From Promethearchaeota archaeon (GTDB taxonomy: Archaea > Asgardarchaeota > Lokiarchaeia > Sigyniarchaeales > SOKP01): a DNA stretch of 8,779 bases. Location: the NCBI GenBank assembly GCA_030605895.1, contig JAUWHL010000235.1, positions 1 to 8,779 of the forward strand. The letters run 5' to 3'. The translations under genes were made by a program, and so were the position numbers. Numbering within the stretch: the first letter of the stretch is position 1; each line of letters begins with the position of its first letter. Shown here one piece after another: positions 1-6,001 of this stretch. The notes below the pieces were generated by a model. That model worked only from the letters and a program-made list of their open reading frames with translations, searched no databases and was not told the origin of the DNA.

Positions 1-117
1 ATGTCCTTTTTAAGTGGACTTGGAGTTGTTATAATGATGGAAAATAGCTATATGGCAAATATTCTTCATGTCGTAAACGATATGAAGCTTTTAATAATCT
101 CAACTATTATCAACTAA
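1..117 (+). CDS. 3' end of an unassigned gene (partial)
   Basis: An open frame runs from the first base of the window to a TAA at 115-117 and gives 38 residues, rich in Ile, Leu, Met and Val. It begins with ATG at base 1, but nothing upstream is visible, so that codon may be internal and this may be the C-terminal tail of a longer protein. The sequence alternates hydrophobic stretches (GLGVVIMM, LLIISTII) with a few polar residues, as in a strand-helix-strand end of a small globular domain. I do not recognise the family. It lies on the same strand as the following gene, with 125 bases between them. It could also be a chance frame. Confidence 0.35.
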   Translation: MSFLSGLGVVIMMENSYMANILHVVNDMKLLIISTIIN

Positions 118-199
118 AATTTTCTCTATAAAAAATTAATCAAAAAGAATACATTCTCTAATTTAATGGGGGAAAGTTATTAAAATCAAAATTAATATC

Positions 200-212
200 T
201 TATACATAAAAA
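200..212 (+). promoter_or_regulatory. Candidate TATA box for the zinc-site/roadblock-like gene
   Basis: The A/T stretch cttatacataaaa lies 31-43 bases before the ATG at 243. An archaeal start about 25 bases downstream of it would leave a leader of only some 10 bases, which fits the lack of a Shine-Dalgarno motif. The background is very AT-rich, so this is a weak call. Confidence 0.3.
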
Positions 213-242
213 TACTAAATAATACAAAAACATTAAATCCAT

Positions 243-899
243 ATGATTGAAACTGAAGATTTAACTATGAAAGAGGAATATCAAGATATCCTCATAGTTT
301 GCCCTACTTGTGGGGTTAAAAAAGATTTAAAGTTCCCTACTAAAATTATTAATCAAGCGAAACAGTTAACGACAGTCTCAATCCCCGCGGGAACAGTGTG
401 TGAGCATGGTTTTCAATCATTCGTCGATAAGAATTTTAAAGTTCGCGGATATCAAAAAGTTGACTTTGAATTCACTCATATGGAATTTTATGAGAAAAGC
501 AATGCTGAAACTGCAGAACCAGATGATCCTACAGCGAAACTTAGTTCACAGCAATTATTTCAAGATATTATAAGATTATTAAGAAGTTATGTGGATGATA
601 AAGAAATCCTCGGAAGCGGGATGTTTACTGTGGATGGTCATGTTTTATATTCGTCTTTAGCGAGTAATACTCTATTTTCAATAATAAAAGAATTTGAAGT
701 TCGAAGTGAAAAGAAATTAAGCAGTTTAAAGAAAATGTACCTTGAATTGGAAAACGATCAAAAAATTTGTTCTAATTATATTGAGATACAAGATATGAGG
801 TTTGCTCTTGTCTTATTTTTCTCTCAATCTGTCAAACTCGGTATGGGTAATCTATATCTCAATGATTTGGTAAAGAAAATTAGGAAATTAGAAAATTAA
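243..899 (+). CDS. Zinc-site N-terminal domain plus roadblock-like domain protein
   Basis: This 218-residue protein has two parts. Residues 15-75 hold C20-x2-C23 and C53-E-H55, a likely zinc site, followed by the motif FVDKNFKVRGYQKVDFEF, which I recall from small uncharacterised proteins frequent in Asgard and related archaea. After an acidic linker (85-100), residues 104-216 look like a roadblock/LC7 fold: a helix (FQDIIRLLRSYV), strands GSGMFTVDGHVLYSS, a helix, three strands, and a closing segment SVKLGMGNLYLNDLVKKI that resembles the usual end of roadblock domains. Roadblock proteins commonly partner small GTPases of the MglA/Rag type; none is visible here, so a GTPase-linked scaffold role is inference. 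No Shine-Dalgarno precedes 243. An in-frame ATG at 267 (MKEEYQDIL) is a possible alternative start. It appears monocistronic. Confidence 0.82.
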   Translation: MIETEDLTMKEEYQDILIVCPTCGVKKDLKFPTKIINQAKQLTTVSIPAGTVCEHGFQSFVDKNFKVRGYQKVDFEFTHMEFYEKSNAETAEPDDPTAKLSSQQLFQDIIRLLRSYVDDKEILGSGMFTVDGHVLYSSLASNTLFSIIKEFEVRSEKKLSSLKKMYLELENDQKICSNYIEIQDMRFALVLFFSQSVKLGMGNLYLNDLVKKIRKLEN

Positions 900-909
900 A
901 GAATTTTTT
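892..909 (+). terminator. Weak stem-loop with T-tract at the end of the roadblock-like gene
   Basis: AAAATT (892-897) and AATTTT (902-907) form a 6-bp A/T stem around the loop AAAG. The stem overlaps the stop codon at 897-899 and runs into Ts up to 909. Archaeal termination relies mainly on U-rich tracts, so the T run is the more meaningful part. Confidence 0.35.
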
Positions 910-952
910 AAATCTCTCACTTGAATTAGTTTAAAGATTGTTTATTTAAGTC

Positions 953-972
953 TTTATAAATAGTTATAAATA
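953..972 (+). promoter_or_regulatory. Candidate tandem TATA boxes before the kinase-like gene
   Basis: Two close A/T elements, tttataaat (953-961) and ttataaat (964-971), fit the archaeal TATA form. Starts about 25 bases downstream would fall near 985-997 and leave a leader of roughly 30-40 bases before the ATG at 1028. No Shine-Dalgarno is seen in front of that ATG. Confidence 0.35.
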
Positions 973-1027
973 TGGCTGTAGTTATGTGTTTTATAAGAGT
1001 ACACATTTAATCATTTGATCTAAGAAA

Positions 1028-1864
1028 ATGGATCTTCAGAAAATCACTAGTAAAATGGTTAGAGATTTAAAAGAACAAATTCCTGAACTTACAAATGATA
1101 ATAATAAAATTTCTGAACTCCCAAGTAAACAAAATTCTGTAATTAATGTATTGTTTGATAAAAAACCTTCTAAATTACCAAAAGAAGTAATCATTAAAAT
1201 TTTCCGAACTAAAAATATCGTTCATGAAATAAATATATTAAATCGATTAAAAAACCAGAAATTTCGGGTCCCAACTATTTTATTTTTTCAAAATCCTTAT
1301 TTAATCCTTGAAAAAGTTAGTGGTACTAATTTATGTGATTTTATTAATGAAAAATTAAAAGGAACTCAACAATTAGAAGATTTGGATTCTGAAGTTAGAA
1401 ACCAAATTATTCAAAGTATAGAAAGACTTGCCGAATATCTCGCTCAATTACATGAAAAGAATTTCGTTAGAAAAAGATATAAAGCAAAAAAGAAATATGT
1501 GCTGTGTAAAGGAGATACAAGATTGAGGGATTTTATTTTTGACTCTGTTAATGATGTTTTATATGCCATTGATTTTGAAGATGCATATGAAGGTAATCAT
1601 ATGGACGATTTAGCATGGATCTGCACTTCCCTTCTCGATACGGATCCGGGGCTCTTTGAAATGGAAGAACCGAAGCATAAGATAGATCTTATAAATAGCT
1701 TCCTAAGAAAATATTACCGGACAAGTCCAAAGTTTCCTTTTGATTTTAACTACCTAGCTGAAAAAATAATAGAGAATTTAAATTTGGTTATAGAACGAAG
1801 AAATTTACCCTATGGAGTAGTTAGCAAAGAAAGACTAATAGAGGATATTTCTAAAGAAATTTAA
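1028..1864 (+). CDS. APH/protein-kinase-fold protein with a variant catalytic loop
   Basis: This 278-residue protein carries the order of motifs of the kinase-like/aminoglycoside-phosphotransferase fold. There is a beta-3 lysine in VIIKIFR (K57), an alpha-C glutamate (E67 in IVHEINIL), a hinge YLILEKVSGTNL (91-102), a helix ending in LAQLHEKNF (138-146), a catalytic loop CKGDTRLRDFIFD (160-172), and a metal-binding DFE (182-184) followed by DDLAWICTSL (193-202). In the loop, the usual His before Gly-Asp is Lys and the usual metal-binding Asn five residues after the Asp is Asp (D168). The candidate catalytic base D163 and metal ligand D182 remain, so activity is possible. The glycine-rich loop is poorly recognisable. 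The substrate is unknown: a small-molecule, lipid-sugar or protein kinase are all possible. The N-terminal 45 residues are polar and have no clear family match. Confidence 0.72.
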   Translation: MDLQKITSKMVRDLKEQIPELTNDNNKISELPSKQNSVINVLFDKKPSKLPKEVIIKIFRTKNIVHEINILNRLKNQKFRVPTILFFQNPYLILEKVSGTNLCDFINEKLKGTQQLEDLDSEVRNQIIQSIERLAEYLAQLHEKNFVRKRYKAKKKYVLCKGDTRLRDFIFDSVNDVLYAIDFEDAYEGNHMDDLAWICTSLLDTDPGLFEMEEPKHKIDLINSFLRKYYRTSPKFPFDFNYLAEKIIENLNLVIERRNLPYGVVSKERLIEDISKEI

Positions 1865-1873
1865 TCTTTTTTT
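1853..1873 (+). terminator. Short stem-loop and T7 tract after the kinase-like gene
   Basis: AAAGA (1853-1857) pairs with TCTTT (1865-1869) across a 7-base loop that contains the stop codon, and a run of seven Ts follows (1867-1873). The T run is a plausible archaeal terminator; the stem is short. Confidence 0.45.
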
Positions 1874-1885
1874 AACTTTCTAAAC

Positions 1886-1930
1886 ATCAAAATTTAATAA
1901 TACTAACACTATTATTTTATAAAATTTGAT
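1886..1930 (+). promoter_or_regulatory. Promoter of the coiled-coil operon with an overlapping dyad
   Basis: A TATA-like stretch (ttttataaaa, about 1915-1924) lies inside an interrupted inverted repeat. AATAATA (1896-1902) is complementary to TATTATT (1910-1916), and the outer arms at 1886-1895 and 1921-1930 match at 9 of 10 positions. A repressor bound here would cover the TATA box. The composition makes chance dyads common, so the operator role is inference. Confidence 0.35.
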
Positions 1931-1944
1931 AAAACTATTTAGAA

Positions 1945-1950
1945 AGGTGA
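1945..1950 (+). promoter_or_regulatory. Shine-Dalgarno of the first coiled-coil gene
   Basis: AGGTGA ends 7 bases before the ATG at 1958 and matches the anti-Shine-Dalgarno core GGTGA. It is one of the few clear ribosome sites in the window and fixes the start of this gene. Confidence 0.7.
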
Positions 1951-1957
1951 AAATAGT

Positions 1958-2704
1958 ATGAGTATTACTGATACGAAAAGCTCGCTCAAAAAAATAATCT
2001 CAATTATTGAAGAGCTAAATGGATTAAATTCAGATTCAATCCCTAAATTACAGACTCAACCAACTAACCTACTCGAACAAATTGGAAATCTTGAGGAAGT
2101 TAAGGCTACTGATCTAAGTAATATTGAATCTAACGATGATGAAACTAATTCTTTAAAAAATAAGATTTCTCAAAATCAACGGGATATTGCCTCTTTAGAA
2201 GAAAATAATGCAGAACTAACAAATCAACGTCAAGCGCTTCTTGATAAAATTCAAGATGCACAAAATGAACTAAATGAAACTCAAACAAAAATTACAGCAA
2301 GAAGAGAGGAATTAGCGACTCGGAGTAGTCGTTTAAATGAATTAGATAATAGACTTATAGAACTAAAAGATATTCAAGAGAAATTCGATAATAAAATGAA
2401 AGAGCTTGAAACTCAACTTCAAGGAGAATATAATAAAAAAGAGAAATTTAGTAATTCATACGCTATGCGAGCGGCTGCAATGAAATCCTTAATTAAAGCA
2501 GGTTATATTCAATCATCACAATTAAAAGTAATTAAAGCATTAGTACCTCAAAAAACCTTAGAAATAAACGGTTTGGTTTCAGCGAGTGGCTTAAGGGAAG
2601 ACGTATTCCGAAATATAATTGTGAAAATGGTACAAAAGAATGGACCGATAGAATATGATGAAGCAAGTGGAACAGTAACATTAAATGGGGAGGTTGATTT
2701 CTAA
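1958..2704 (+). CDS. Coiled-coil protein with C-terminal winged helix, first of a pair
   Basis: This 248-residue protein has no signal peptide or membrane segment. After a short N-terminal helix and a linker (1-60), residues about 62-165 form a long heptad-like coiled coil rich in Glu, Lys, Gln, Asn and Leu. Residues about 172-245 look like a winged helix-turn-helix: helices around MKSLIKAGYI, SSQLKVIKALV and LREDVFRNIIVKMVQKNG, then a small hairpin IEYDEASGTVTL. The next gene has the same plan, and the ends IEYDEASGTVTL and LNLDENSGKVTL align, so the two look like diverged paralogues that form a heterodimer. The role is unknown. DNA binding, an SMC-accessory function, or a protein-protein wing as in ESCRT-II are possibilities. 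The stop overlaps the next start by one base, so translation is probably coupled. Confidence 0.8.
   Translation: MSITDTKSSLKKIISIIEELNGLNSDSIPKLQTQPTNLLEQIGNLEEVKATDLSNIESNDDETNSLKNKISQNQRDIASLEENNAELTNQRQALLDKIQDAQNELNETQTKITARREELATRSSRLNELDNRLIELKDIQEKFDNKMKELETQLQGEYNKKEKFSNSYAMRAAAMKSLIKAGYIQSSQLKVIKALVPQKTLEINGLVSASGLREDVFRNIIVKMVQKNGPIEYDEASGTVTLNGEVDF
2687..2694 (+). promoter_or_regulatory. Strong Shine-Dalgarno of the second coiled-coil gene
   Basis: GGGGAGGT lies inside the end of the preceding gene, 9 bases before the ATG at 2704. Together with the TAATG stop/start overlap it supports translation of both partners from one transcript. Confidence 0.75.
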
Positions 2705-3432
2705 TGAGTTCACAAGAAATACTAGCATTAATTGAACAATTTGAGACCGCATATGACACATATTGGCAAGTTCTGCAAAAACATAACGAAGAAGTTCTAT
2801 CTCAATTAAGAGAAGCATGGCGTTTTATGCAAGCTGAACAAAAAGAAGAGGAAACTATTAAAGATAAATTATCCGCTCAAAATTCAGAATTAACAGAATT
2901 AAGAACAAAATCAGAAGAATTAGATAGAACTATTGAGGGATTAAAAGCAAAAAAAGATGAGTTGAATTCAAAAATTTCTGAACTAACAAATACTTTGGAA
3001 ACCAGTGTCAATGATTTAAAGAAACCTGCATTCGAACTTACCCAACTTGAGGATAAACTTGCAATAGTAAATGAAAAAATCACTACGAAAGAAGAAGAAA
3101 AAACTGTAATGGATCAAAAGACAGTTGATAATGAAAACCGAGAAGTAGAGTTAACAAATACTTACCAGAAAAAGATGGATGTGCTAGAATCTAAAATTGA
3201 CCAATTGAGACAGGAGAATTTCTTTACGTCATTCTTGATTGAAAATTCTGATGAAGAAATTCATGAGGTTGACATTATAGCTACAATCATGGATAAAGGA
3301 GAAGCAAAACTAGATGATTTAAAGAAACTTCTTGACGTTCCACCAATAATGGCTGTCCGCACCATTAAGCAGCTTGCAATCAAAGGAATTCTTAATCTCG
3401 ACGAAAATAGTGGAAAAGTAACCTTACCCTAA
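2704..3432 (+). CDS. Coiled-coil protein with C-terminal winged helix, second of a pair
   Basis: This 242-residue soluble protein starts on the A that ends its neighbour's stop codon and has its own strong Shine-Dalgarno. An N-terminal helical segment with aromatic residues (EQFETAYDTYWQVLQKH, 11-27) precedes a long charged coiled coil at about 46-172. It is interrupted by Pro108 (KKPAF), which probably marks a hinge or a turn of the helix. Residues 178-242 resemble a winged helix: EIHEVDIIATIMDKGEAKL, then DDLKKLLDVPPIMAVRTI as the likely helix-turn-helix, then KGILNLDENSGKVTL as the wing. Architecture and order match the upstream gene, which argues for duplication and obligate pairing. No enzyme motif is present. 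I do not know its function; the constant order of coiled coil then wing suggests a structural or DNA-associated complex. Confidence 0.8.
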   Translation: MSSQEILALIEQFETAYDTYWQVLQKHNEEVLSQLREAWRFMQAEQKEEETIKDKLSAQNSELTELRTKSEELDRTIEGLKAKKDELNSKISELTNTLETSVNDLKKPAFELTQLEDKLAIVNEKITTKEEEKTVMDQKTVDNENREVELTNTYQKKMDVLESKIDQLRQENFFTSFLIENSDEEIHEVDIIATIMDKGEAKLDDLKKLLDVPPIMAVRTIKQLAIKGILNLDENSGKVTLP

Positions 3433-3475
3433 ATTATTTTTTAATATTTTTTCTATTTTTTATTTTCAATATTGT
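3433..3475 (+). terminator. T-rich terminator after the coiled-coil operon
   Basis: Directly after the stop, the strand carries repeated runs of six Ts (attttttaatattttttc and ctattttttattttc). Multiple U-tracts are the typical archaeal termination signal. A weak AAATTA/TAATATTT pairing adds little. Confidence 0.55.
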
Positions 3476-3485
3476 TATTGGTCTT

Positions 3486-3523
3486 GTAGATCTAGGTATT
3501 CTTCTATTTATAGATTGATCTAC
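3486..3523. repeat. Inverted repeat in the 3433-3645 gap
   Basis: GTAGATC (3486-3492) and GATCTAC (3517-3523) are perfect 7-bp inverted arms 24 bases apart. A smaller TCTA/TAGA pair (3503-3506 and 3511-3514) sits between them. It follows the terminator of the coiled-coil operon and lies over 120 bases before the next start. It could be an operator or part of a small structured RNA; nothing else is seen in this gap apart from TATA-like sequence near the next gene. Confidence 0.35.
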
Positions 3524-3603
3524 GCAATTACTTAAAATTTATATTTATAATAGTTTATTCAATCTTCTATAAATGAAATCTATTTAAAATTCTAACAATT
3601 AAA

Positions 3604-3613
3604 ATTTTATAAA
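3604..3613 (+). promoter_or_regulatory. Candidate TATA box for the membrane-anchored protein
   Basis: ttttataaaa lies 33-42 bases before the ATG at 3646. A start about 25 bases downstream would leave a leader of roughly 10 bases. The sequence just before the ATG (agaagttgataagat) has no clear Shine-Dalgarno. Confidence 0.4.
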
Positions 3614-3645
3614 AACTCTAACAAAATTAAAGAAGTTGATAAGAT

Positions 3646-4197
3646 ATGGGAAAGTCTGGTAAAGGTGGAGCTGTGTTAGGTCTTATAGGGATACTAATTG
3701 GAGCAGGAGGTCTAGTTTTTGGATATATTGCTTGGAGCTCACTGACAACATTAGAAAATAATAATGATGCAATGCAAACAAGATTAGATAATCTTGAGAA
3801 TCAAAATGCTACAACTTCAGAAAAACCAAAGATCTACGTCGCCACATATTATGATACTTTCGATTTAGATTTTGATACGTACAGATTGATACCTCAACTA
3901 AATGTCACATATAACACCACAGCTGGTGATTCAGTCTTGATTGAATTTAGTTGCCACATAAGGTTAGATCCAATTGGAATAAGTACTATTTTACTTTATT
4001 TTGAACTTGACGAGGGATACGCTTCATCATATATTGACCTGACGGCTGATCAGGATATAAAAACCACTGGTATAATGAAACACTACATACAAAATAGTAC
4101 AGCGGGAGAACATATGGTGCAGATTCTAACATATATTGATGAAGAATATACCTATAGCTATGTGAGATTTTGTGTTCTTACAGTCACAGTATTTTGA
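3646..4197 (+). CDS. Membrane-anchored extracytoplasmic protein, Asgard-type
   Basis: This 183-residue protein has a short basic Gly/Ser N-terminus (GKSGKGG), a Gly/Ile/Leu-rich transmembrane helix at about 9-31, and a polar helix at 33-52 that may be a short coiled coil (LTTLENNNDAMQTRLDNLEN). A beta-rich domain of about 120 residues follows (62-183). Lys at 3 and 6 on the N-terminal side suggests that the large part faces outside. Four Asn-x-Thr/Ser sequons (N54, N86, N90, N150) are in that outer part, in keeping with archaeal surface glycosylation. C103 and C176 could form a disulphide. The opening resembles a class of small surface proteins that I associate with Lokiarchaeia, usually present in many copies. 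Function is unknown; a cell-surface adhesion or envelope role is a guess. It looks monocistronic. Confidence 0.72.
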   Translation: MGKSGKGGAVLGLIGILIGAGGLVFGYIAWSSLTTLENNNDAMQTRLDNLENQNATTSEKPKIYVATYYDTFDLDFDTYRLIPQLNVTYNTTAGDSVLIEFSCHIRLDPIGISTILLYFELDEGYASSYIDLTADQDIKTTGIMKHYIQNSTAGEHMVQILTYIDEEYTYSYVRFCVLTVTVF

Positions 4198-4224
4198 GAT
4201 ATCTCAAAAATTCTCTTTTTTTTT
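4192..4224 (+). terminator. Perfect 18-base palindrome plus T-tract at the gene end
   Basis: TTTTGAGATATCTCAAAA (4192-4209) is an exact palindrome spanning the TGA stop at 4195-4197. It can fold as a 7-bp stem with an ATAT loop, and TTCTC followed by a long T run comes next. It looks like a hairpin/U-tract terminator and also separates this gene from the convergent gene downstream. Confidence 0.6.
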
Positions 4225-4323
4225 AATTTTTTCTATTTTATTCTAAAGAATTTATTAAGGATACAGGGACAATTCTTTTTTTACTTCAACTGTTATTTAC
4301 CACAATTAAGTATTATTTAAAAA

Positions 4324-4722
4324 CTATTTTATTGATTTTAATAAGGATATTAGCTCTGTTCGATCAAAGTAGACTTCATTTCGGATAATTTTATCGCCTT
4401 CAAGTTCTAACAGGTCCATCCCATATTCAATTATTTCTTCAGATTTAACTGGGATCGTTGCTCTCCACTTTAATACGAAACCCTTCTCAGTAGGATAAGC
4501 TTCAATCATTCGCCATATCCATTTTGGATTGGCACCCAACAATTTTTTAAAATAGGGAAATAAATTATCATGTCCCTTTAATCCCTTGGGATTTGCAGGA
4601 TCTTGATAATATGCAGTTTTTGAATAGAAAGAAAGGAGTTTTTCTGGATTATTTCCCGTCCATGATGTTAACCAATTTTGGCAAAAAGTAGTGATGTCTT
4701 TCATTTCCATATAAATTACCAT
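4324..4722 (-). CDS. SnoaL/NTF2-like family protein
   Basis: This protein of up to 132 residues is made of one NTF2-like (cystatin-like alpha+beta cone) domain. An N-terminal helix FCQNWLTSWTGNNPEKLLSF is followed by the conserved stretch YYQDPANPKGLKGHDNLF (39-56), a helix YFKKLLGANP, and four strands (WIWRMIEAYPTEKG, FVLKWRATIPV, EIIEYGMDLLELEGDKI, RNEVYFDRTELISLL). Close relatives I recall are bacterial stand-alone SnoaL-like proteins of unknown substrate. Some family members are isomerases or hydrolases, but no catalytic assignment can be made here. The start is uncertain: ATGs at 4722, 4710 and 4704 (minus strand) are all in frame, and the domain needs only the last. It is convergent with the surface-protein gene and divergent from tupA. 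Its strong bacterial flavour makes transfer from bacteria possible. Confidence 0.8.
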   Translation of the reverse strand: MVIYMEMKDITTFCQNWLTSWTGNNPEKLLSFYSKTAYYQDPANPKGLKGHDNLFPYFKKLLGANPKWIWRMIEAYPTEKGFVLKWRATIPVKSEEIIEYGMDLLELEGDKIIRNEVYFDRTELISLLKSIK

Positions 4723-4919
4723 CGATTCACATAATAATAGATAACTAATTTAAAATATCATTATTAAAATATATATTATATTAATTTTAGATACTTTGCT
4801 TGGAAATGGAGTAAATAAGAAAGATACTCGAGTCTCTAAATATTAATATTTTTTTTTATTCTACTTTTTAATTCCTTTTTATTTCATCATTATTTCTTTA
4901 AGAAAAGTTTAAAAAACAA
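4723..4919. other. Divergent intergenic region with structured A/T elements
   Basis: This is most of the 244-base gap between the minus-strand SnoaL-like gene and tupA. A/T stretches at 4745-4785 can supply the minus-strand promoter. A near-palindrome AGATACTCGAGTCTCT (4822-4837, one mismatched pair) is followed by the exact palindrome AAATATTAATATTT (4838-4851) and Ts to 4857, which on the plus strand looks like a terminator without a known gene before it. No open frame of useful size was found. Confidence 0.4.
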
Positions 4920-4943
4920 CGATGTGTTTTTATAAACATATCG
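4920..4943 (+). promoter_or_regulatory. tupA promoter: TATA box inside a 24-base imperfect palindrome
   Basis: Arms CGATGTGTTT (4920-4929) and AAACATATCG (4934-4943) are inverted repeats with one mismatch in ten, around the centre TTAT. The TATA-like core tttttataaa sits on the dyad axis. A start about 25 bases further on would fall some 10 bases before the tupA ATG at 4967, so the transcript would be nearly leaderless, in line with the absence of a Shine-Dalgarno. A dimeric repressor bound to this dyad would block TBP. A tungstate- or molybdate-sensing regulator is the obvious candidate, but none is encoded in the window. Confidence 0.5.
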
Positions 4944-4966
4944 AAAAAAAAAAATGAATTTATATT

Positions 4967-6001
4967 ATGTCAACAAGAAAACCATTAAAACAACTAATAA
5001 GTGAGCATAAGACAGCTGTTATATTAGCTCTTATAATTGTAGTTGGAGGATCTATTGGAACATATTTTGCAATTGATTATTTGAATGCCCAAAACCCGGA
5101 AAAAATTACTTTAGCTACTACTACTTCTACTTATGACTCAGGGTTATTAGATTATTTACTTCCGAAATTCACAGAACAAACTGGAATTCAAATTAAAGTA
5201 TTATCTGTAGGTACTGGAACAGCAATACAATATGGTAAAGATGGGAATGCTGATGTAATTCTGGTTCATTCAAGATCAAGAGAAGATGACTTTGTCAATG
5301 TTAGTCTTGGTGAAAATGGACTACCATATGGGATTCATCGAGCATGCATTATGTTCAATGATTTTATTATAGTCGGACATGAAACTAATCCTGCTAATTT
5401 ACAATCTGGTGATAGTATAACAACAGTCATTACGAAATTAAGAAATGCAATAGATACTGGTAATATGACTTTTTATTCCAGAGGTGATGATTCTGGAACT
5501 CATTCAAAAGAAAAAGCATTATGGGCAGGGATTGGAGTTGTTCCTGCAACAAGATGGGCTAATCAACCAGATAAATATACTGAAACAGGACAAGGAATGG
5601 CAGCTACATTATTAATGACATATGAAGATGTTGATGCCGCACATGAAGGTTATACAATAGTAGACAGAGGTACATGGCTCTCATTTTATGAGGATTATAT
5701 TTCCTTAAATATATTAGCAGAATCTATTGTTGGCGAGGATTTATTACTCAATCCTTATGGTGCAATCCCTGTTAATCCAGTATTACATCCCCATGTTAAA
5801 TTTCTTTCCGCCTGCCGATTTGTTGGCTTTCTAACATCTCCTTATGGTCAAACTTTAATTAATGCATATAGAAAAAATAACCAAATTCTATTTCATGCGA
5901 GTTTTGGAACATGTAATCACAATTGTAGCTGTAGTACTACTACTGATGAAATTACGATATGGACTCCTTTCCAAGCGGAATTTGCAGATTTAATAGTTTA
6001 A
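4967..6001 (+). CDS. tupA: Tungstate-binding protein of an ABC importer (TupA)
   Basis: This 344-residue protein captures tungstate (possibly molybdate) outside the cell and delivers it to the TupBC transporter. A basic start and a hydrophobic helix at about 17-37 act as a membrane anchor; no lipobox cysteine is present. The mature domain opens with ITLATTTSTYDSGLLDYLLP (47-66), which contains the TTTS signature of the TupA family. Further family motifs are VGTGTAIQYGKDGNADVILVH (81-101), SRGDDSGTHSKEKALW (171-186, including the conserved Arg and Ser-Gly-Thr thought to hold the anion), and YTIVDRGTWL (229-238). The C-terminus is unusual: TCNHNCSC (315-322) gives C316, H318, C320 and C322 in a small cluster before a final DEITIWTPF segment. 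It is longer than typical bacterial TupA of roughly 270 residues because of the anchor and tail. It is first gene of the uptake operon. Confidence 0.92.
   Translation: MSTRKPLKQLISEHKTAVILALIIVVGGSIGTYFAIDYLNAQNPEKITLATTTSTYDSGLLDYLLPKFTEQTGIQIKVLSVGTGTAIQYGKDGNADVILVHSRSREDDFVNVSLGENGLPYGIHRACIMFNDFIIVGHETNPANLQSGDSITTVITKLRNAIDTGNMTFYSRGDDSGTHSKEKALWAGIGVVPATRWANQPDKYTETGQGMAATLLMTYEDVDAAHEGYTIVDRGTWLSFYEDYISLNILAESIVGEDLLLNPYGAIPVNPVLHPHVKFLSACRFVGFLTSPYGQTLINAYRKNNQILFHASFGTCNHNCSCSTTTDEITIWTPFQAEFADLIV

Noticed and set aside
2532..3083. Two antisense frames (2532-2759 and 2877-3083) opposite the coiled-coil genes
   Set aside because: They are shadows of Glu/Lys/Leu-rich coding sequence and have no start context or recognisable domain.
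4954..5004. An ATG right after the 11-A run, upstream of tupA
   Set aside because: It is out of frame with TupA and stops after 16 codons; the ATG at 4967 gives the anchor and family motifs.
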